A DNA stretch of 64,000 bases from Microbacterium gorillae (GCF_000826185.2 NZ_LN648875.1:1236356-1300355), one strand, 5' to 3'; positions 7,627-16,199 are shown, counted from the first letter of the stretch. Program-made: numbers and translations. Notes: a model not told the origin generated them from the sequence alone.

Positions 7627-8220
7627 ATGACCACCGCTTCCGACAGCGTGCAGCCCGCCCGCAGCACCGTCACGACCGCCGCGCTGACGAGCGTCGGCTT
7701 CGTGGCGCTGCTGTGGATCAGCGAGATCGTCGACACGGTGCTCGCCCACCGGCTGGACCAGTTCGGGATCCGCCCACGTACCGGGGAAGGACTGCTCGGC
7801 ATCCTCTGGGCGCCGCTGCTGCACGCCGGGTTCCCCCACCTGATCGCCAACACCGGACCGGTCCTCGTGCTGCTGTTCGTCGTCATGCTCTCCGGGCCCG
7901 CCGCGGCCGTGCGGGCGACCACCGTGATCTGGCTGGTCGGCGGCGCCGGTACGTGGTTGATCGGAGCGTCCGGCTCCGTGCACATCGGCGCATCCGGGCT
8001 CGTGTTCGGCTGGGTCACCTACCTCGTCCTGCGTGGCATCTTCACCCGCCGCGTGATGCAGGTGGTCGTCGGCATCGGGGTTCTGCTGCTCTACGGCGGT
8101 GTCCTCTGGGGCGTGTTTCCGGGCCAGCCCGGAGTGTCCTGGCAGATGCACCTGTTCGGCGCCATCGGCGGTGTCCTCGCGGCGGTCGCGGCCGGCCGGA
8201 CGCGACGCCACGTCGCGTGA
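7627..8220 (+). CDS. rhomboid family intramembrane serine protease
   Basis: A 197-residue integral membrane protease with about six transmembrane helices. HAGFPHLIANTGPVLVL is the rhomboid TM2 region (the HxxxN part), GASGLVFGW carries the catalytic Ser123, and QMHLFGAIGGVLAA carries the catalytic His175 followed by the GxxxG-like packing motif. Rhomboids cleave membrane proteins within or near the bilayer; the substrate here is unknown. It stands alone between an MFS gene and a convergent glycosyltransferase gene, and its 3' side borders the DnaA-box cluster. Confidence 0.9.
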   Translation: MTTASDSVQPARSTVTTAALTSVGFVALLWISEIVDTVLAHRLDQFGIRPRTGEGLLGILWAPLLHAGFPHLIANTGPVLVLLFVVMLSGPAAAVRATTVIWLVGGAGTWLIGASGSVHIGASGLVFGWVTYLVLRGIFTRRVMQVVVGIGVLLLYGGVLWGVFPGQPGVSWQMHLFGAIGGVLAAVAAGRTRRHVA

Positions 8221-8228
8221 GCGCGGAC

Positions 8229-8259
8229 GTTAACGCGGTCGTTAACGCGGTCCGTTAAC
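8229..8259 (+). repeat. three GTTAAC repeats (12- and 13-bp spacing)
   Basis: GTTAAC, a 6-bp palindrome, occurs at 8229, 8241 and 8254 within near-identical units (GTTAACGCGGTC). The AT core stands out in this GC-rich DNA and the spacing is close to one helical turn plus two, an arrangement seen in iteron-like protein sites. It lies immediately beside the DnaA boxes. Confidence 0.6.
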
Positions 8260-8264
8260 GTCAT

Positions 8265-8380
8265 CCATCCACAGCGTTGTCCACAGCTGGGGACGAAACT
8301 ACACCCGCGTAATTCCGCGCCCCGTTCGCCGAGATGTTCGAGTTATCCCCTACCCCCGCTGTGGATAACTCACACGTGTG
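8265..8380. promoter_or_regulatory. cluster of DnaA-box-like sites in a convergent gap
   Basis: TTGTCCACA (8277-8285, plus) equals the DnaA box favoured in GC-rich actinobacteria, and TGTGGATAA (8360-8368) is a perfect TTATCCACA on the minus strand. Weaker matches (7 of 9) are CCATCCACA 8265-8273, TTATCCCCT 8343-8351 and TGTGGAGAG 8377-8385 (minus), the last two bases of which fall just outside. A CACACGTGTG palindrome is at 8371-8380. Both flanking genes end here, so the sites are not promoters. dnaA and dnaN are absent, which argues against oriC; a DnaA-titration or timing element is possible. Confidence 0.5.
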
Positions 8381-8387
8381 GAGAGCG

Positions 8388-9938
8388 TCAGCGCGTGTAG
8401 AGGGTGATGTCCGAAACGTTCAGCCGCTCGTGCTGGGTCGGCGTGAATCCGGCGCGCTCGAGGTCGGCGACGCCATCCGTTCCCACCGTCCGAGGTCGAC
8501 CGGTGATCGTCTGCACCACCCAGACGCGGGTCACCCCATCGAAGGCCCCCGCGGCTTCAGCCTGCCCGACCGATCGCGTTTCGGCGAACCACAGCGGAGC
8601 CTCCTGGTACGGAGTGACCAGCCCCACGTCCTTCAGTCCCGCGAACGGTTTCGGGTTGGTGTCCAGGGCCAGGCGCGGCCGCCAGGACGGACTCGTGTTC
8701 TCCTGGAACACGATGGCATCACCTGGCCGCTTGCCCTGCTCGATGACCGCGGCGACCTCGTTCCAGTCCGACCCGCGCTTCGCGTACGGCGTTCGCAGGT
8801 CCGCCCAGGCCGGCACGGCGATCACTGCCAGCGCCAGCAGAGCGGCGATGGGAAGCAGGCGCACCCGACCCCACCGCGCCCACGGCAGGCTCCACAGGCG
8901 CACGATCCCGGCAGCCTGGATCAGCGCGATCGCCGGCGCGCCGAAGGTCAGGTAGCGCGGCGTGTAGTCCGGGTGGACGATGTTCAGCGCCAGCACCGCG
9001 GCCAGCGGAACCGCTGCCCACACGACCCCGATCACTTCCGCGCCCAGGCGCGGCTGCCGCTTGCGCGCGATCCACCAGCCGATCAAGGCGACCAGCACGA
9101 GCGTCCACCCGATGATCGCCGAAGGGATGTCGACGAACCACATGTCGATGAACAGCGCCTTCAGATTCGCCCGGTCCTCCTGGCCGAGGAATGCGATCTG
9201 CGCTGTCTGCGTGACTCCGAGCAGCGCCACCGGCGAGGCGACCGCGAGACCGATCAGCGAGGACACCAGCCACCGCCGGCACTGCGCACGGAAGCGTCGC
9301 GCGACGACGAGCAGGATGCCGACGACCGCGACCATCGCGCCGGCATACAGGAAGGTGGCCGTGGTCAGCGCGACGAGCGCACCGTAGCCCACCCACCACG
9401 GCATCGTGCCGTGGCGCCCGCGTCCGTCATCCGGACGTCGCAGCAGTTCCAACAGGACCAGGATGATGAGGGTCGCGAACAGGGCGTCGAACGCGTAGGC
9501 GCGGGCTTCGATCCCCGCGTACCCGAGACGGGGATTCACCGCGGCGAACACGCCGGCGAGCACACCGAACCCGATCGAGCGCAGGCGGTAGCCGATCCAC
9601 GCGAGCGCGGCCGCGCACAGTCCGATCGCAACCGCAGAGGGGAACCGGACCGAGAACGGACTGGAGCCGAAGAGGTCCACCCAGAGGTGCATCATGACGT
9701 AGCTCACGCCGTGCACGGCGTCGATGCGCCCCAGCATCGCGAACAGGCTCGGCCACGGCCGCGTCGCGGAGAGGACGGAGGCGGCCTCATCGCCCCAGAG
9801 GGACGGGATCCACGAGCCGATGAGCGTGACGGCGAAGGTCGCCACTCCCACGACGAGGACGGCGATCAGCGCGGATCGCGTGCCGTAGGTCGGCGTGCGC
9901 CTGACCGGGATTCCTCCGGTCGCAACTTCGAACACCAC
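8388..9938 (-). CDS. GT39-like membrane glycosyltransferase
   Basis: A 516-residue protein with about ten hydrophobic helices and few soluble loops, as in the PMT/GT39 (and ArnT-like) GT-C glycosyltransferases that use polyprenyl-phosphate sugars at the outer face of the membrane. The first extracytoplasmic loop contains SLWGDEAAS with Asp50-Glu51, the expected catalytic acid pair, and VHGVSYVMMHLWVDLFG follows, also typical. The C-terminal 120 residues form a soluble domain with VWVVQTITGRPR. GTG 9938 is chosen because a TAACCT box ends 6 nt upstream; a second GTG follows directly. Substrate not deducible. Confidence 0.82.
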   Translation of the reverse strand: MVFEVATGGIPVRRTPTYGTRSALIAVLVVGVATFAVTLIGSWIPSLWGDEAASVLSATRPWPSLFAMLGRIDAVHGVSYVMMHLWVDLFGSSPFSVRFPSAVAIGLCAAALAWIGYRLRSIGFGVLAGVFAAVNPRLGYAGIEARAYAFDALFATLIILVLLELLRRPDDGRGRHGTMPWWVGYGALVALTTATFLYAGAMVAVVGILLVVARRFRAQCRRWLVSSLIGLAVASPVALLGVTQTAQIAFLGQEDRANLKALFIDMWFVDIPSAIIGWTLVLVALIGWWIARKRQPRLGAEVIGVVWAAVPLAAVLALNIVHPDYTPRYLTFGAPAIALIQAAGIVRLWSLPWARWGRVRLLPIAALLALAVIAVPAWADLRTPYAKRGSDWNEVAAVIEQGKRPGDAIVFQENTSPSWRPRLALDTNPKPFAGLKDVGLVTPYQEAPLWFAETRSVGQAEAAGAFDGVTRVWVVQTITGRPRTVGTDGVADLERAGFTPTQHERLNVSDITLYTR

Positions 9939-9944
9939 CAGATC

Positions 9945-9950
9945 AGGTTA
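9945..9950 (-). promoter_or_regulatory. -10 box of the GT39-like gene
   Basis: On the minus strand TAACCT ends 6 nt before GTG 9938, predicting a leaderless mRNA. Confidence 0.45.
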
Positions 9951-10017
9951 GGAGAGCCGTATGAACGCGCGGGGTACGCCGGGCGGATTGCGATCCGCCT
10001 CATAGCGAAGCCACAGC

Positions 10018-10317
10018 TCAGCTGGGGGCGCCGGCCTCGGTGTGGTGGCGGATCACCTCTGCCACGACGAAGTTGAACCACTTCTCCGCGAACTCCGGAT
10101 CCAGGTGCGCCTCCTCGGCGAGGCTGCGCAGCCGAGCGATCTGGCTCTCCTCGCGCTTCGGGTCAGACGCCGGCATCTCGTGCGTGGCCTTGAGCACACC
10201 GACCTGCTGCGTGCAGCGGAAGCGTTCGGCGAGCATGTAGATGAGGGCCGCGTCGATGTTGTCGATGCTGGCGCGCAGGCGCAGCAGGGTGGCGGTCGGG
10301 TCCTCGTGCTCGCTCAT
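10018..10317 (-). CDS. chorismate mutase, AroQ class
   Basis: A 99-residue monofunctional AroQ-type chorismate mutase, converting chorismate to prephenate for phenylalanine and tyrosine synthesis. The catalytic residues of the E. coli P-protein mutase domain are matched at a constant offset: Arg15, Arg32, Lys43 and Arg55-Glu56. The short all-helical length is normal for the class. ATG 10317 is preferred over an upstream in-frame start because TATGCT ends 6 nt before it. It follows the C-S lyase gene after 22 bp on the same strand but seems to have its own promoter. Confidence 0.9.
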   Translation of the reverse strand: MSEHEDPTATLLRLRASIDNIDAALIYMLAERFRCTQQVGVLKATHEMPASDPKREESQIARLRSLAEEAHLDPEFAEKWFNFVVAEVIRHHTEAGAPS

Positions 10318-10323
10318 CGCTCC

Positions 10324-10329
10324 AGCATA
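10324..10329 (-). promoter_or_regulatory. -10 box of the chorismate mutase gene
   Basis: TATGCT (minus strand), then GGAGCG, then ATG 10317. The gap resembles a ribosome site, but it would lie outside a transcript starting at the ATG. Confidence 0.5.
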
Positions 10330-10339
10330 CGGGCGCGGC

Positions 10340-11503
10340 TCATCGGGCCAGAGCCGCCGCCATCCGCCGGACGGCCTCTTCCAGGATCGGACGGGGCGTC
10401 GCGAGGATGATGCGGACGTGCCCCTCACCGGCCTCTCCGCAGGCGATGCCGTCCGTCAGGGCGACCCGGGCGTGCTCGCGGAAGAAGTCCGCCGGGCTGC
10501 CCTCGATGCCGAGGCGGCGGGCGTCGAGCAGGGCGATGTACGTCCCCTGCGGAGCGACGTAGCCCATGTCCGGAATCAGTTCCGCCAGCAGCTCACCGAA
10601 CCGGCGACGGTTGCCGTCGAGGTAGTCGACGAGCTCGGCCAGCCACGGACCGCCCGACTCGTACGCGACCGCATTGGCGAGCACGCCGATCGTGCTGGGG
10701 TGCGCACCGGACGCCTCCGCCGCGGCGTCGTCCCACGAAGCCGCGTCCTCCGCGTTGGACAGGATCACCTGCGCCGCGCGCAGTCCCGGCATGTTGAACG
10801 CCTTGGAGGCGCTGGTCGCGGTGATCGTGTGCGCGGCCGTCGCCTCGGTCAGGCTCGCGTACGGGACGTGCCGGGTGCCCGGCATCGTCAGCGGGGCGTG
10901 GATCTCGTCCGAGAACACCCGCGCGCCGTGACGCTCCACCACCTCCGCGAGCGCGAGCAGTTCATCGCGCTCGAACACGCGCCCGAGCGGGTTGTACGGG
11001 TTGCAGAGCACCAGCAGGCCGGCGTCCGCGAGCGCGGCGTCGATCGCGTCCAGGTCGAACACGTATCGCCCGTCCTGGAGCAGCATCGGCACCTGCACGA
11101 CCTCGCGGCCGAGCAGCGGCGGGATGGTGAGGAACGGCATGTACGCCGGCGTCGGCACGACGACCTTCGACCCGGGCGGGGTGTAGCGGGAGATCATGAC
11201 GCGCAGCACGGTGAGCACGTCCGGCATCGATCGCACGTTCTCCGCCGGCACGTCCCAGCCGTAGCGGTCGCGCTGCCAGGCGGCGCAGGCTGCGCGGAGG
11301 CGCTGTTCCAGAGGCTCCGGGAGGTAGCCGAGCAGTCCGTCGTCGATGGACGCCTTCATCGCGTCAGCGATGACCGGAGCGGTGCCGAAGTCCATCTCCG
11401 CGACGAACGCGCCGATCGTGCCGGGGAAGCGCGACCACTTCACGCTGCCGACCTCCTGCAGCCGCTCGATTCCGATCGCGTCCCACTCCGCCGCAGCGCT
11501 CAC
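10340..11503 (-). CDS. MalY/PatB-type PLP-dependent C-S lyase / aminotransferase
   Basis: A 387-residue fold-type I PLP enzyme of the MalY/PatB group (cystathionine beta-lyase-like). Characteristic blocks are VKWSRFPGTIGAFVAEMDFGTAP at the N-terminus, the VLCNPYNPLGRVF stretch, SDEIHAPLTMPG with the PLP-binding Asp, and SASKAFNMPGLRAAQVI with the Schiff-base lysine. Such enzymes release a thiol, pyruvate and ammonia from cysteine-S-conjugates. GTG 11503 is chosen over an ATG 30 codons upstream because GAAGGAGC lies just before it. It is followed by the chorismate mutase gene. A methionine or cysteine role is likely but the exact substrate is uncertain. Confidence 0.88.
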   Translation of the reverse strand: MSAAAEWDAIGIERLQEVGSVKWSRFPGTIGAFVAEMDFGTAPVIADAMKASIDDGLLGYLPEPLEQRLRAACAAWQRDRYGWDVPAENVRSMPDVLTVLRVMISRYTPPGSKVVVPTPAYMPFLTIPPLLGREVVQVPMLLQDGRYVFDLDAIDAALADAGLLVLCNPYNPLGRVFERDELLALAEVVERHGARVFSDEIHAPLTMPGTRHVPYASLTEATAAHTITATSASKAFNMPGLRAAQVILSNAEDAASWDDAAAEASGAHPSTIGVLANAVAYESGGPWLAELVDYLDGNRRRFGELLAELIPDMGYVAPQGTYIALLDARRLGIEGSPADFFREHARVALTDGIACGEAGEGHVRIILATPRPILEEAVRRMAAALAR

Positions 11504-11616
11504 CCGTGCTCCTTCTTCCGTTTCCCGCCGTACGTCGTCCGGAATCCATCCTGTCGCATATCGCGGACGCCCGGCCGCGCCGGGGATGCTCACGGGGCCG
11601 GTTCCGGCGACCGGAC

Positions 11617-12162
11617 TCAGCTCAGGAACTCGAGCGGGTCGAAGCGGTCGATCGGGATGACCCGGATGCGCTCGAGCGGTGCGTCGAACGCGTGCACGTC
11701 GTACTCGAGGTCGAACGTCTCGATGCCGGGCACCTCACGCAGGGCGAGGTTGCGGAACTCGTCGAAGCCGACGACGCCGACCCGGTGGTCGCTCTCGGCG
11801 AGCTCGACGAGACCGTCCACGAAATCACCGTCGTTGCTGACCAGCAGCACGGCGTCGTCGCGGTCGACCAGAGCGCTCATCGTCTTGACGATGGCCATGT
11901 CTACGACCTTCTCGTCGGCGGCACCGGACAGCAGCGCGACGCGATAGTCCATCGCCATCAGGGCCTGCACGAACGGCATCGGCACGGACGTCGTGGCGTT
12001 CAGGAAGAAGACGCCGCGCGCCTCCTGGTTCCACGTGCGGGCGGCGAAGGACAGCAGGCGATCCCAGCGCGGGCGCTCGTCCGGCTGCGGTCGACGCCCC
12101 AGGATCTGGCCACCGAGCGTCGCATCGATGTTCTCGCCGTCAACCAGCACCCATGTCGTCAT
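11617..12162 (-). CDS. NYN domain (PIN-like) ribonuclease family protein
   Basis: A 181-residue NYN/LabA-like protein of the PIN nuclease superfamily. The acidic metal-binding positions are visible: LVDGENID near the N-terminus, KVVDMAIVKTMSAL in the middle and LLVSNDGDFVDGL after it, which together form the usual Asp cluster. Members are predicted RNases acting on structured RNA. The start is ATG 12162, with GGAGGT 4-5 bp upstream; the ATG at 12174 overlaps that ribosome site and cannot use it. A TAGGAT box at 12185-12190 on the minus strand gives a leader of about 16 nt. Confidence 0.88.
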   Translation of the reverse strand: MTTWVLVDGENIDATLGGQILGRRPQPDERPRWDRLLSFAARTWNQEARGVFFLNATTSVPMPFVQALMAMDYRVALLSGAADEKVVDMAIVKTMSALVDRDDAVLLVSNDGDFVDGLVELAESDHRVGVVGFDEFRNLALREVPGIETFDLEYDVHAFDAPLERIRVIPIDRFDPLEFLS

Positions 12163-12184
12163 TCCGACCTCCATTCGCCCTCCG

Positions 12185-12190
12185 ATCCTA
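12185..12190 (-). promoter_or_regulatory. -10 box of the NYN gene
   Basis: TAGGAT on the minus strand places the start of transcription near 12178 and gives a short leader holding GGAGGT, which selects ATG 12162. Confidence 0.45.
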
Positions 12191-12222
12191 GGGCGGCGGT
12201 CACGTCCGTCGTGCAGCGCCGG

Positions 12223-13587
12223 TCAATCGAAGACGGGCAGCAGTGCGGTCGGGGTCGGTGCATCCGTGATCGATCGGCGCACGGTCGGCAGCTGCGACCG
12301 CTCGTCGATCGTCAGCGCCGCGACCGTGTCGCTGCGCTGGCCCGCGATGAGGAGTACGTCGCGCACGAGCACGTGGTGGCGAGGCCAGTCCACGTGGGTG
12401 TCGACCGCCGCAACGGGGACGAGCCGGGTGCCGTTCTCCTTCACCGCGAGCGTCGCGATCGTGTTGGAGCCGCGCACGCCGGCGTAGAGGTGCTCTCCGC
12501 TCGCGGACGATGACAACTCGCTCGGGAAGTCGGCGCCGACGACGGCCTCGCGGGAAACGGGCGTCGCCGCCAGGATTCGCCAGCGACCGGCATCATCCGG
12601 GGCCAGCGTGAAGACTTCGCACGAGTACTCGGTGACCACGTGCAGGTGGCCGCTGGGATGCCACACCATGTGACGCGGGCCGGAACCCTGCGGCAGTGCG
12701 ACGGACTGGATCTCGACGAACCCGCGCGCGCTGCGCGCCCAGAGCCGCACGAGGTCGAATCCGAGGTCGGTCGTCGCGATCACCCCGCGCGAGAGGAACC
12801 GGGCCTGATGCGCGTGCGGGACGCGTCCTTCCGGGGCTTCCGGAGCCTTCGCGACCGGAGCGGCGTCGGCGATGATGGCGGCCGCGACATCGCCCGCGAG
12901 ACGACGCTCGGTGGCGTCCGGACCCAGCAGCAGGAGGTCTTGCTCGGCGAGGAAGCGCGCGAACTCGTCCCCGTCGTCGCCGGTGTACGACGGCACGAGG
13001 TGGGCGAACTCCGATCCGACCGCGGCGCGCAGCGCGTCGGCCGCCCGCGCGACATCGGTGGTCTCCGGTCGGGGCGCCGGGGCGTCCGTTCCGGCGAGGG
13101 CGAAACCGGACGCCGTCAGCGCTCCGAGGTTCGGATCATCGATCCGTCCGCCACCGACGACTCCGGCGTGCGGATCGGTCGGAAGCGCACCGAAGATGGC
13201 TTCGCCGAGTGCGCCGTCAGCCGTGAGCGGAATGAACGCGACGCTGCCGTCGCCATAGGCGGTCGCCACGAGCAGCGTGCCGTCGGGAGAGACGGCCGCG
13301 TGACACGTGAACTCGCCCGTGACCACCGCGGGGCCGTGGACGACCAGTGTCTCCAGGCCGGTGCGGCGGAACGCCTGCACGGTGCCGTCGCCCTCGAGGG
13401 TCGCGTAGACCACGGGCAGCGTGGGGTGCGCGGCCAGCCAGGACGGCGAGGACGTCGTCACCGCCGTACCGGCGAACGCCAGCGCACCCGAGGCGGATTG
13501 CTCGGCGGCTCCGCCGGCATGGAGGACGCCGATGCCGGAGCCGGTGCCGTCCATGTCGGCGGAGTAGCCGCCGAGCCAGAAGCGCAT
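12223..13587 (-). CDS. lactonase-family beta-propeller protein with internal insertion
   Basis: A 454-residue protein related to the YbhE/Pgl2-type seven-bladed propeller lactonases. Propeller signatures include SPSWLAAHPTLPVVYAT, CHAAVSPDGTLLVATAYGDGSV, GPRHMVWHPSGHLHVVTEY and DFPSELSSSASGEHLYAGVRGSNTIA. Family members usually have 330-380 residues; here about 100 extra residues (about 165-265), helical and acidic, interrupt the propeller after the GDGSV blade. Its ATG overlaps the purA stop by one base (TGATG), so it is translationally coupled to purA. A 6-phosphogluconolactonase activity cannot be assumed because of the insert and the context. Confidence 0.8.
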   Translation of the reverse strand: MRFWLGGYSADMDGTGSGIGVLHAGGAAEQSASGALAFAGTAVTTSSPSWLAAHPTLPVVYATLEGDGTVQAFRRTGLETLVVHGPAVVTGEFTCHAAVSPDGTLLVATAYGDGSVAFIPLTADGALGEAIFGALPTDPHAGVVGGGRIDDPNLGALTASGFALAGTDAPAPRPETTDVARAADALRAAVGSEFAHLVPSYTGDDGDEFARFLAEQDLLLLGPDATERRLAGDVAAAIIADAAPVAKAPEAPEGRVPHAHQARFLSRGVIATTDLGFDLVRLWARSARGFVEIQSVALPQGSGPRHMVWHPSGHLHVVTEYSCEVFTLAPDDAGRWRILAATPVSREAVVGADFPSELSSSASGEHLYAGVRGSNTIATLAVKENGTRLVPVAAVDTHVDWPRHHVLVRDVLLIAGQRSDTVAALTIDERSQLPTVRRSITDAPTPTALLPVFD

Positions 13588-14873
13588 CAGTCGACGAGGT
13601 CGTGGCGCACGACGACGGCGTCGCGGGCGGGACCGACGCCGATCACCGAGATGCGCGTGTTGCTCATCTTCTCCAGCGCGAGGACGTAGTCCTGCGCGTT
13701 CTGCGGCAGGTCCTCGAAGGCCCGGGCCGTCGAGATGTCCTCGGTCCAGCCGGGGAAGTACTCGTAGATCGGCTTGGCGTGGTGGTAGTCGGTCTGGTTG
13801 ACCGGCAGTTCGTCGAAGCGGACGCCGTCGACGTCGAACGCCACGCACACCGGGATCCGCTCGATGCCGGTGAGGATGTCGAGCTTGGTCAGCACGATGT
13901 CGGTCAGGCCGTTGATGCGGGTCGCGTACCGGGTCGTGGGTGCGTCGTACCAACCGACGCGACGCGGACGTCCGGTCGTCGTGCCGAACTCGAAGCCGCG
14001 CGAGCGCAGCATGTCGCCGTTCTCGTCGAACAGCTCGGTCGGGAACGGACCCGATCCGACGCGCGTGGCGTACGCCTTCGCGATGCCGACGATGCGGTCG
14101 AGCTTGTTCGGTCCGATGCCCGAACCGGTGGCGGCGCCGCCGGCGGTGGCCGAGGACGACGTGACGAACGGATAGGTGCCGTGGTCGATGTCGAGCATCG
14201 TCGCCTGGCCGCCCTCGAACACGACGACCTCGCCGCGCTTCAGGGCGTCATCCAGCAGCAGCGACGTGTCGGCGACCATCGGACGCAGGCGCTCGACGTA
14301 CTGCAGCAGGTCCTCGACGATCGTGTCCACGTCGAACGCGCGACGGTTGAACATCTTCACCAGCAGGTGGTTCTTCTGATCGAGCGCACCCTCGACCTTC
14401 TGGCGCAGGATGTTCTCGTCGAACAGGTCCTGGATGCGGATGCCCATGCGGTTGATCTTGTCGGCGTAGGCCGGACCGATGCCCCGCCCGGTGGTACCGA
14501 TGTTGCGCTTGCCGAGGAAGCGCTCGGTGACCTTGTCGAGGGTCGTGTGGTACTGCGTGATCACGTGCGCGTTGGCGGAGACCTTCAGACGCGAGACGTC
14601 GATGCCGCGAGCGCTGAGGGCCTCGAGCTCGCCGAAGAGCACCTCGAGGTCGATCACGACGCCGTTGCCGATCACGGGCGTGACGCCGGGCGAGAGGATG
14701 CCGGAGGGGAGCAGGTGCAGGGCGTACTTCTCGTCGCCGATGACGACGGTGTGGCCGGCGTTGTTGCCACCGTTGAATTTCACCACCCAGTCCGTGCGTT
14801 CGCCGAGCAGGTCTGTGGCCTTGCCCTTGCCCTCGTCGCCCCACTGGACGCCGACGATCACGATTCCTGGCAT
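13587..14873 (-). CDS. purA: adenylosuccinate synthase
   Basis: A 428-residue adenylosuccinate synthetase, joining IMP and aspartate with GTP in the first committed step to AMP. The N-terminus [21 protein letters not shown] holds the GDEGKGK P-loop with the catalytic Asp, followed by [14 protein letters not shown] with the catalytic His; [17 protein letters not shown], the [17 protein letters not shown] loop and the [12 protein letters not shown] region are all present. Length is normal. The upstream frame stays open far beyond, but ATG 14873 matches the conserved protein start. Downstream the lactonase-like gene overlaps by one base. Confidence 0.97.
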   Translation of the reverse strand: MPGIVIVGVQWGDEGKGKATDLLGERTDWVVKFNGGNNAGHTVVIGDEKYALHLLPSGILSPGVTPVIGNGVVIDLEVLFGELEALSARGIDVSRLKVSANAHVITQYHTTLDKVTERFLGKRNIGTTGRGIGPAYADKINRMGIRIQDLFDENILRQKVEGALDQKNHLLVKMFNRRAFDVDTIVEDLLQYVERLRPMVADTSLLLDDALKRGEVVVFEGGQATMLDIDHGTYPFVTSSSATAGGAATGSGIGPNKLDRIVGIAKAYATRVGSGPFPTELFDENGDMLRSRGFEFGTTTGRPRRVGWYDAPTTRYATRINGLTDIVLTKLDILTGIERIPVCVAFDVDGVRFDELPVNQTDYHHAKPIYEYFPGWTEDISTARAFEDLPQNAQDYVLALEKMSNTRISVIGVGPARDAVVVRHDLVD

Positions 14874-14895
14874 TTGGGTACACCCCCGTGGAAAG

Positions 14896-14922
14896 GGACC
14901 CGAGCGGGTCCACCCCATTCTA
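14896..14922 (-). promoter_or_regulatory. purA promoter and leader hairpin
   Basis: On the minus strand TAGAAT (14917-14922) is a near-consensus -10 box and places the start of transcription near 14910, giving a leader of about 37 nt. A short stem, GGACCC/GGGTCC (14896-14901 with 14906-14911), lies at the 5' end of that leader. No purine riboswitch-like fold was recognised. Confidence 0.45.
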
Positions 14923-14967
14923 TCGGGGAGGCCCAAAACGGCCGATCCGGAGGTTGCCCGACACCCC

Positions 14968-14996
14968 TTGACAGCGTTACTTGTTTTTTGCAAGCT
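14968..14996 (+). promoter_or_regulatory. promoter with candidate HxlR-type operator
   Basis: TTGACA (14968-14973) is a consensus -35 box; 17 bp later CAAGCT (14991-14996) is a weak -10. Between and over them lies CTTG-N7-CAAG (14980-14994) with a run of six T, an inverted repeat unusual in this GC-rich DNA. HxlR regulators bind short inverted repeats, and one is encoded in the operon that follows, so autoregulation is plausible. Confidence 0.4.
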
Positions 14997-15038
14997 TGAC
15001 GAGTCGACGATCGCCGACGGTCCAGAATAGGAGCCCCC

Positions 15039-15473
15039 ATGTCCACCCAGATCTTCGTCAACATCCCCTCCACCGACCTCGAGCGCAGCAAGGATTTCTA
15101 CACCGCGCTCGGCGCCACGATCAACCCCCTCTTCACGGACGAGAACGCCGCGTGCATCGTGTTCAGCGAGGACGTCTACTTCATGGTCCTCACCCGCGAC
15201 TACCTGCAGACGTTCACCGACAAGCCCGTCGCCGACCCGAAATCCACCGCGCAGGCGCTCTTCGCGCTCACCCGCGACTCGCGCGAGCACGTCGACAGCA
15301 CGCTGGCCGCCGGCCTCGCTCACGGTGGCTCCGAGCCGCGCGACCCGCAGGACTACGGCTTCATGTACTCCCGCGACCTCGAGGACCCGGACGGCAACAT
15401 CCTCGAGTTCCTCTACATGGCACCGGAGGCGGCCGAACAGGGGCCGGAGGCCTACCTCGCTGAGAACAGCTGA
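15039..15473 (+). CDS. VOC family (glyoxalase/bleomycin-resistance fold) protein
   Basis: A 144-residue VOC-superfamily protein. It begins [22 protein letters not shown], the usual first beta-alpha unit, and ends [18 protein letters not shown], the usual metal-binding strand with the final Glu. Residues between include [13 protein letters not shown], found in the PhnB/YaeR-like lactoylglutathione-lyase-related group. AGGAG lies 5-6 bp before the ATG. The gene for an HxlR regulator starts 3 bp after the stop, so the two form an operon, perhaps answering reactive electrophiles; that link is inferred from HxlR biology. Confidence 0.85.
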   Translation: MSTQIFVNIPSTDLERSKDFYTALGATINPLFTDENAACIVFSEDVYFMVLTRDYLQTFTDKPVADPKSTAQALFALTRDSREHVDSTLAAGLAHGGSEPRDPQDYGFMYSRDLEDPDGNILEFLYMAPEAAEQGPEAYLAENS

Positions 15474-15476
15474 GCC

Positions 15477-16163
15477 GTGGCGGCACGCACCTACGGGCAG
15501 TACGACGGGGTCAGCACCGCGATCGAGCTGATCGGCGAGCGGTGGGCGCTGCTGATCGTCCGGGATCTGCTCGTCGGCCCGCGCCGGTACACCGACCTCA
15601 AGGCGGGGCTGCCGAAGATCCCGACGAACATCCTGGCCGCGCGGTTGAAGGAACTGCAGGCCGGTGGGGTGGTCCGTCGGGCCCCGATCGCGAAGTGCGG
15701 GCTGGTGTATCAGTTGACGCCCTATGGGGCGGCACTGGAGCCGATCGTGCTGGCCCTGGGCCGGTGGGGTTTCGCCGCCTTGGACGAGCGGACGGACGAC
15801 GAAGAACTGACCGCGGACGGCCTGACCATGGCTCTGCGCAGCGCGTTCCGTCCGGAGGAGGCCGCCGAACTGCCGGCCACCGACTACGAGGTGCGAGTCG
15901 GCGCGGTCGCGGTGCGCGTGCGCGTCGCGGAGGGCAGGCTGCGCTCGTGGCAGCTCGCCCCGCCGGCACCGCCGGTGGGCGGAGCCCTCCCGGCAGAGGC
16001 GGCGGACCTGGTCATCTCCGGCGGGGCCGGGCTGCGCCGCCTGCTCAGCGGTGACATCCGGCCCGCGGAGGCGGTCGCCGACGGCGCGCTCGCGCTGGAG
16101 AGCGGTGACCCCGCACTGCTGGAGCGATTCGCCACGGTCTTCCGGATCGATCCCGTCCGCTGA
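15477..16163 (+). CDS. HxlR-type winged-helix regulator with C-terminal extension
   Basis: A 228-residue DNA-binding protein. Residues about 13-100 form an HxlR winged helix: [51 protein letters not shown] is highly typical, as is the wing [13 protein letters not shown]. The remaining 120 residues are less conserved and resemble the SCP2-like domain often fused to such regulators, with a [14 protein letters not shown] motif. Normal HxlR proteins have about 110-130 residues. GTG 15477 lies 3 bp after the VOC stop. Cys of AKCGLVY may be redox-active; that is a guess. Confidence 0.85.
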   Translation: MAARTYGQYDGVSTAIELIGERWALLIVRDLLVGPRRYTDLKAGLPKIPTNILAARLKELQAGGVVRRAPIAKCGLVYQLTPYGAALEPIVLALGRWGFAALDERTDDEELTADGLTMALRSAFRPEEAAELPATDYEVRVGAVAVRVRVAEGRLRSWQLAPPAPPVGGALPAEAADLVISGGAGLRRLLSGDIRPAEAVADGALALESGDPALLERFATVFRIDPVR

Positions 16164-16193
16164 GCCCCGTCCGGGCTCCCGACCCGGATCACG

Positions 16194-16199
16194 TACCCT
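16194..16199 (+). promoter_or_regulatory. -10 box of the lipoprotein PPIase gene
   Basis: TACCCT ends 7 nt before ATG 16207. The gap contains GGAGG, so either a leaderless transcript or a very short leader fits. Confidence 0.45.

Noticed and set aside
8221..8387. Replication origin (oriC) at the DnaA-box cluster
   Set aside because: dnaA, dnaN, recF and gyr genes are absent, the gap is only 167 bp and no AT-rich unwinding region is seen. A titration or timing element fits better.
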